Positions 6,128-9,189 of a DNA stretch of 9,189 nucleotides are shown in pieces. The DNA lies in assembly GCA_019749855.1 (NCBI GenBank), contig JAIEPI010000114.1, forward strand, positions 1-9,189, given 5' to 3'. Position 1 is the first letter of the stretch. Each line of letters begins with the position of its first letter. The translations under genes were made by a program, and so were the position numbers. Below the pieces are notes generated by a model, which was not told the origin of the DNA, ran no database searches, and was given only the letters and a program-made list of their open reading frames with translations. The DNA is from Rickettsiales bacterium. Lineage in GTDB: Bacteria > Pseudomonadota > Alphaproteobacteria > Rickettsiales > UBA998.

Positions 6128-6494
6128 CGGGCTTATCGCTTTCCGATAAGCTTGACCGTAAGCCAAACAACATTTTGGTAATTTCATTCGATAGAAGTAA
6201 AAGGGAGTTCCCCTTATTTTCGTCTAAAAACTTCAGTCGCATGGATAAATAAACCTGGGTTTCAAGCTCAGCAAGGGACCCTCGCGCGATATTTAGATGA
6301 TAAATAAAGTCACGCTCCGAATGACGGCTTCTTCCTTCCGCAATATTCGACGGAACAGAAATTGCAGAACGCTGCATCTGCGAGACTAAAATATACTGCT
6401 GTGCTTTTGGAAAAGCCTCAGTAGCCAAACAGACGGCTTCCGCCAAATCCATCGCCTTTTGCCACACCAGCAGATCCCGATAATTCTGCACCAT
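6105..6494 (-). CDS. Four-helix-bundle protein, S23 / 23S rRNA intervening-sequence family
   Basis: These small proteins were first found encoded within intervening sequences of 23S rRNA genes and form helical bundles. Their biochemical function is not settled. The 129-residue product shows the hallmark order YRDLLVWQKAMDLAEAV at the N-terminus, SQMQRSAISVPSNIAEG in the middle, and IARGSLAELETQVYLSMRL towards the end. I chose ATG at 6494 (AGG eight bases upstream). A GTG at 6497 would add one residue. The gene sits between pdhA and pdhB in the same direction, is lower in G+C (about 37-43% in two sampled lines) than its neighbours, and is bounded by imperfect inverted repeats that include its last codons. 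It looks like an inserted cassette. I see no transposase. Confidence 0.9.
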   Translation of the reverse strand: MVQNYRDLLVWQKAMDLAEAVCLATEAFPKAQQYILVSQMQRSAISVPSNIAEGRSRHSERDFIYHLNIARGSLAELETQVYLSMRLKFLDENKGNSLLLLSNEITKMLFGLRSSLSESDKPVPLKAVT

Positions 6495-6509
6495 CACTTT
6501 AACCTATAA

Positions 6510-6538
6510 TCCCCTTAAAGCTATAACCTGTAACCTAA
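6510..6538. repeat. Right arm of inverted repeat flanking the S23-type gene
   Basis: TCCCCTTAAAGCT (6510-6522) and AACCTGTAACCTAA (6525-6538) are the inverted counterparts of the left arm at 6091-6127. In the pdhA-pdhB transcript the arms could pair to form a stem of about 27 base pairs with a small internal bulge, closing a loop of roughly 380 bases that contains most of the S23-type reading frame. The arm ends six bases before the pdhA stop codon. Confidence 0.75.
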
Positions 6539-6552
6539 TAGCTGTCAGCTAT
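6538..6552. repeat. Small palindrome across the pdhA stop codon
   Basis: ATAGCT and AGCTAT flank three bases (GTC on the plus strand). The palindrome covers the pdhA stop TGA at 6545-6547 and joins the outer end of the right inverted-repeat arm. It could be part of the cassette boundary or chance. Confidence 0.45.
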
Positions 6553-7558
6553 CCCGCACAATATCCGTCCACAGCTCGGATACATCCGGCTCCGGTGATT
6601 CTTTGGCAAACTCCGCTGCTTCCGCTGCCACAGCTTTTGCCTCTTTATCGATGGCATCAAGCTCGGCCTCAGTCATCCATTTCTGCTCCAACAACGATGC
6701 ATGCAGATTGGTAATGGGATCACGATGCTCGCGGTAATCGGTGACCTCATCCTTGCTGCGATATTTCGCCGGATCGGACATCGAATGGCCGCGGTAGCGA
6801 TAGGTTTTCATCTCCAGCAGGAACGGGCCATGCCCTTCGCGAACGTAAGCCACCGCTTCTTTCGCCGCGCGCCAGACTTCCACTACATCCATGCCATTGA
6901 CCTGCTTGCCCGGGATGCCAAAGCCCTCACCACGCTGAAACAACTCCGTGGTGGCATGCGAACGCTTAACCGACGTGCCCATCGCATATTCGTTATTTTC
7001 GATGACATAGATCACCGGCAGTTTCCACAGGCTCGCCATGTTGAAGGACTCATAGACCTGCCCCTGATTCACCGAGCCGTCGCCAAAATAGACCACGCTG
7101 AGCAAGCCATTTTCACGGTATTTATGGGCGAAGGCAATGCCGGTACCAATCGGCACCTGCGCGCCAACAATCCCGTGGCCGCCGTAGAAATTCTTTTCTG
7201 TCGAAAACATGTGCATGGAGCCGCCTTTGCCGCGTGAGTAACCGCCGCTGCGTCCTGTCAGTTCCGCCATCACGCCTTTGGGGTCCATGCCGCAGGCGAT
7301 CATGTGCCCGTGATCACGGTAGCTGGTGATGATACCGTCTCCTTCAACGAGGCAATGCTGTATGCCGGTGACGACGGCTTCCTGACCGATATAGAGGTGG
7401 CAGAACCCGCCAATCAATCCCATCCCGTAAAGCTGGCCGGCTTTTTCCTCAAAGCGACGAATCATGAGCATGTCACGATACATGGCGAGTAGCTGTTTTT
7501 TGTCAGGGGTCGCCTGCGGGGGGCTTTTCGATTTTGTTTCAACTGCCGTTTTGGCCAT
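6545..7558 (-). CDS. pdhA: Pyruvate dehydrogenase E1 component, alpha subunit
   Basis: E1 alpha binds the diphosphate of thiamine diphosphate and decarboxylates pyruvate together with PdhB. From the chosen start it has 337 residues, normal for the alphaproteobacterial/mitochondrial type. The cofactor motif starts at Gly159-Asp-Gly161 and ends at Asn188-Asn189. YRDHGH (80-85) and GKGGSMHMF (110-118) are conserved active-site neighbours. YRYRGHSMSDPAKYRS (253-268) matches the loop that is phosphorylated in mitochondrial E1. I chose the ATG at 7558, which has GAGGA eight bases upstream and starts MAKTAVETKSK. An ATG at 7573 with AAGG nine bases upstream would add five residues, and the frame stays open to 7600. 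It is the first PDH gene after a 301-base gap, so the promoter should lie there. Confidence 0.96.
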   Translation of the reverse strand: MAKTAVETKSKSPPQATPDKKQLLAMYRDMLMIRRFEEKAGQLYGMGLIGGFCHLYIGQEAVVTGIQHCLVEGDGIITSYRDHGHMIACGMDPKGVMAELTGRSGGYSRGKGGSMHMFSTEKNFYGGHGIVGAQVPIGTGIAFAHKYRENGLLSVVYFGDGSVNQGQVYESFNMASLWKLPVIYVIENNEYAMGTSVKRSHATTELFQRGEGFGIPGKQVNGMDVVEVWRAAKEAVAYVREGHGPFLLEMKTYRYRGHSMSDPAKYRSKDEVTDYREHRDPITNLHASLLEQKWMTEAELDAIDKEAKAVAAEAAEFAKESPEPDVSELWTDIVRDS

Positions 7559-7632
7559 GGATTCGATCCTCATGAATAAGAGCCTTATGCTGCACTGCAC
7601 AAAGGTTTTCTGCGGGTTAGCGAGGCATATTG

Positions 7633-7662
7633 ACTATAATTTTTGTTGCTTGGCAATGAGAA
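7633..7662 (-). promoter_or_regulatory. Candidate sigma-70-type promoter P2 for pdhA
   Basis: On the minus strand TTCTCA (7662-7657) and TATAGT (7638-7633) are separated by 18 bases. They match the consensus boxes at 4 of 6 and 5 of 6 positions. Transcription would start near 7626 and leave a leader of about 68 bases before the pdhA ATG. Such matches are common in AT-rich DNA. Confidence 0.35.
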
Positions 7663-7722
7663 AAATTCCAACCACTCTGATGGCAGTTTCACTTGTATTT
7701 AAGACAATCATCGACTTTGAGC

Positions 7723-7739
7723 CATGCATTATACGCATG
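7723..7739 (-). promoter_or_regulatory. Perfect -10 box P1 within an inverted repeat
   Basis: The minus strand has an exact TATAAT at 7733-7728. It is framed by CATGC (7723-7727) and GCATG (7735-7739), a possible operator lying on the -10. No good -35 is found at normal spacing, so the promoter would be weak or need an activator. Confidence 0.35.
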
Positions 7740-7803
7740 CACCTTCATGTGATTTCAGCATGACGTTACTCAAAGCACACAGATTTTACGTGCATCTATA
7801 GTT

Positions 7804-7818
7804 GCACATCGAATGTGC
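7804..7818. promoter_or_regulatory. Operator-like palindrome GCACAT-cga-ATGTGC
   Basis: A perfect 6+3+6 inverted repeat lies about 70-80 bases upstream of the candidate -10 box at 7728-7733. It could bind a dimeric regulator. I cannot name one. A chance palindrome of this size in 300 bases is uncommon but not rare. Confidence 0.3.
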
Positions 7819-7831
7819 TTCCTTGATTTTG

Positions 7832-7846
7832 TTGCCAGCATGGCAA
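7832..7846. promoter_or_regulatory. Palindrome TTGCCA-gca-TGGCAA after the ftsB-like stop
   Basis: A perfect 6+3+6 inverted repeat begins 13 bases beyond the stop of the ftsB-like gene. It could be an mRNA end hairpin or an operator. The following minus-strand bases are CAAAATC with no T run, so it is not a classical terminator. Confidence 0.3.
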
Positions 7847-7859
7847 GTGGGAAAGTGGA

Positions 7860-8156
7860 CTATTCGTTGGTGACAACGATTTCGTCTTTACCGACGACGC
7901 CAAGATAACGGCGAGATTGTTCGTCGAGAAGATCACGATCGAGTGTCTCGGGACGCAGCAAACTCACACGATGTTCAAGCTTCTCACGCTCAGCGCGGGT
8001 TTTGTCCAGCTCGGCATGCAGCATGTCCTTGCGGTGCGACTGCACCAGCAATGCGTAAAGCCCGTGCTCGCCCTGAACGCTATGGAAAGCGAGATACGCC
8101 GTGGCTGCCGTAAATAGCAACCGACGGAGGGTGGTGCGAACCAGATGACGCTGCAT
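7860..8156 (-). CDS. Septum formation initiator family protein (FtsB/DivIC-like)
   Basis: FtsB/DivIC proteins are small single-pass membrane proteins that join FtsL and FtsQ in the divisome. The 98-residue product has a basic start (MQRHLVRTTLRR), one membrane segment (about 12-28, LLFTAATAYLAFHSV), then the family GEHGLYALL motif, a coiled coil (HAELDKTRAEREKLEHRVSLL), and RPETLDRDLLDEQSRRYLGVV before an acidic end. The frame is open to a TTG at 8198 that overlaps the eno stop. I chose the only in-frame ATG, 8156, because the membrane segment then sits at the usual distance from the N-terminus and GAGAG lies four bases before it. It is 38 bases downstream of eno, so the two genes may share a transcript, an arrangement common in Alphaproteobacteria. 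Confidence 0.88.
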   Translation of the reverse strand: MQRHLVRTTLRRLLFTAATAYLAFHSVQGEHGLYALLVQSHRKDMLHAELDKTRAEREKLEHRVSLLRPETLDRDLLDEQSRRYLGVVGKDEIVVTNE

Positions 8157-8194
8157 AATGCTCTCAGGCGAATGACACCTGATTATATCGACGC

Positions 8195-9189
8195 TCAAGC
8201 GTGACGCAAGATACCCTTGCCTGCATAGTGGGCGTTGAGGCCTAATTCTTCTTCAATACGCAGTAATTCGTTGTATTTTGCCAACCGATCCGAGCGCGAG
8301 AGTGACCCCGTTTTGATTTGGCCGCAATTGGTGGCCACTGCAATATGGGCAATGGTGGCATCTTCTGTCTCACCGGAGCGATGTGACAACACCGCGTGGT
8401 ATCCGGCACGCTGCGCCATTTCCACGGCTTCGAGTGTTTCACTCAGTGTGCCAATTTGATTCACTTTCACCAGCAGCGCATTAGCCAGCCCCTTGCGGAT
8501 GCCCTCCGCCAAAATGGCGGGATTCGTCACGAATAAATCATCACCCACCAGCTGCAAGCGATGCCCGAGTCGTTGCGTGATTTCTGCCCATCCGGCGTGG
8601 TCATCTTCGGCGCAGGCATCCTCAATGGATATAATAGGATAGCGCGTGAGCAAATCCTCGTAATAGTCAATCAGCTGGCTCGCATCGAGCGTTTTGCCCT
8701 CACCCGCCAACACATAACGTCCGGCCTTGTAAAACTCGGTGGAGGCCGCATCCAGCGCCAGCGCCACATCGTCACCCGGGCGATAACCCGCCGCCTCAAT
8801 CGCCTGCATGATATAGGACAGCGCCTCCTCGGATGAAGCAACATTGGGGGCAAAGCCGCCTTCGTCACCCACATTGGTGTTCAGTCCGGCGTCTTTAAGT
8901 TTTTTCTTCAATGCATGAAAAATCTCCGCACCCATGCGGATCGCTTCCGCCTCGCTGGAAGCACTGAGCGGCATCACCATGAATTCCTGAATATCGACGG
9001 GGTTATCGGCATGCGCACCGCCATTGATGATGTTCATCATCGGTACCGGCAGCACATGCGCCCGTGCACCACCAAGGTAGCGGTAGAGCGGCAACCCTGC
9101 CGACTGCGCCGCTGCCTTTGCCACCGCCAGTGACACACCCAGAATCGCATTCGCGCCCAAACGCGCCTTGTTGGGCGTGCCGTCCAGCG
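8195..9189 (-). CDS. eno: Enolase, N-terminus missing at window edge
   Basis: Enolase converts 2-phosphoglycerate to phosphoenolpyruvate in glycolysis, using two Mg2+ ions. About 331 residues are present. Roughly the first 95-100 of the usual 425-430 lie beyond the right edge, and the frame is open to base 9189 (reading LDGTPNKARLGANAIL). A TTG at 9160 is the internal leucine of RLGANAIL, not a start. Visible active-site blocks in order are NIINGGAHADNPVDIQEFM, VGDEGGFAPN, SIEDACAEDD, LVGDDLFVTNP, LVKVNQIGTLSET with the catalytic lysine, VLSHRSGETED, and NCGQIKTGSLSRSDRLAKYN. No key residue appears lost. The stop TGA at 8197-8195 is followed by the ftsB-like gene. Confidence 0.96.
   Translation of the reverse strand, partial: LDGTPNKARLGANAILGVSLAVAKAAAQSAGLPLYRYLGGARAHVLPVPMMNIINGGAHADNPVDIQEFMVMPLSASSEAEAIRMGAEIFHALKKKLKDAGLNTNVGDEGGFAPNVASSEEALSYIMQAIEAAGYRPGDDVALALDAASTEFYKAGRYVLAGEGKTLDASQLIDYYEDLLTRYPIISIEDACAEDDHAGWAEITQRLGHRLQLVGDDLFVTNPAILAEGIRKGLANALLVKVNQIGTLSETLEAVEMAQRAGYHAVLSHRSGETEDATIAHIAVATNCGQIKTGSLSRSDRLAKYNELLRIEEELGLNAHYAGKGILRHA

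Larger units (their letters stand above)
7559..7859. other. Non-coding leader region upstream of pdhA
   Basis: No convincing gene lies in these 301 bases. They are AT-rich and hold two promoter candidates reading toward pdhA and several short inverted repeats, listed separately. Very short open frames exist on the minus strand (9, 10 and 25 codons) but lack ribosome sites. The likely role is control of the PDH operon. The final bases hold the pdhA ribosome site GAGGA at 7567-7571. Confidence 0.6.

Noticed and set aside
6086..6552. Classical insertion sequence around the S23-type gene
   Set aside because: There is no transposase or catalytic triad, and I see no target-site duplication outside the inverted repeats.
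6701..7237. Long plus-strand open frame opposite pdhA (178 codons)
   Set aside because: It is antisense to the intact pdhA active-site region and shows no family features.
7634..7711. 25-codon minus-strand frame in the pdhA leader as a possible leader peptide
   Set aside because: There is no ribosome site before its ATG, and no codon run or attenuator hairpin typical of leader peptides.
7464..7763. Plus-strand open frame across the pdhA leader (99 codons)
   Set aside because: It overlaps the pdhA start antisense and continues into the non-coding region, with no domain or supporting context.
8195..9160. TTG at 9160 as an alternative start of eno
   Set aside because: The frame remains open to the edge and the upstream residues LDGTPNKAR are conserved enolase sequence, so the TTG is internal.

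Overview
The window reads as a chromosomal segment of an alphaproteobacterium. Every convincing gene lies on the minus strand, so the text runs from right to left in gene order: eno (cut by the right edge), an FtsB/DivIC-type septum protein, then the pyruvate dehydrogenase (PDH) genes pdhA, pdhB, pdhC and lpdA. Split E1 alpha/beta subunits in the order eno, ftsB-like, pdhA, pdhB, pdhC, lpd are typical of Alphaproteobacteria. I cannot name the species. Sampled lines of the core genes are about 60-68% G+C.

Region by region. 9189-8195: enolase, missing its N-terminus. 8156-7860: small membrane coiled-coil division protein. 7859-7559: 301-base non-coding stretch with two weak promoter candidates and several short palindromes, probably the PDH control region. 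7558-6545: pdhA. 6494-6105: a four-helix-bundle (S23/23S rRNA intervening-sequence family) gene inside imperfect inverted repeats. 6081-5095: pdhB. 5092-4328 and 4254-3541: two secreted SIMPL (DUF541) proteins, with a copy of the pdhC start between them. 3518-2199: pdhC, whose linker holds a 113-base inverted pair of G/C-rich hairpins. 2198-1752: an AT-rich gene for an unknown membrane-anchored protein, fitted without a gap between pdhC and lpdA. 1755-358: lpdA. 357-1: non-coding, with REP-like palindromes.

PdhA and PdhB form the E1 heterotetramer that decarboxylates pyruvate with thiamine diphosphate. PdhC carries the lipoyl arm and makes acetyl-CoA. LpdA reoxidises the dihydrolipoyl arm with NAD+. 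Enolase supplies phosphoenolpyruvate upstream of pyruvate.

The most unusual aspect is that the PDH gene set has acquired extra DNA at every junction and once inside a gene: an S23 cassette with inverted repeats between pdhA and pdhB, a SIMPL pair with a 26-base duplicate of the pdhC start between pdhB and pdhC, a foreign-looking AT-rich gene between pdhC and lpdA, and a REP-pair-like palindrome read in frame in the pdhC linker. The reading frames remain intact and several joints keep overlapping or abutting stops and starts, so the operon probably still works as one transcript.
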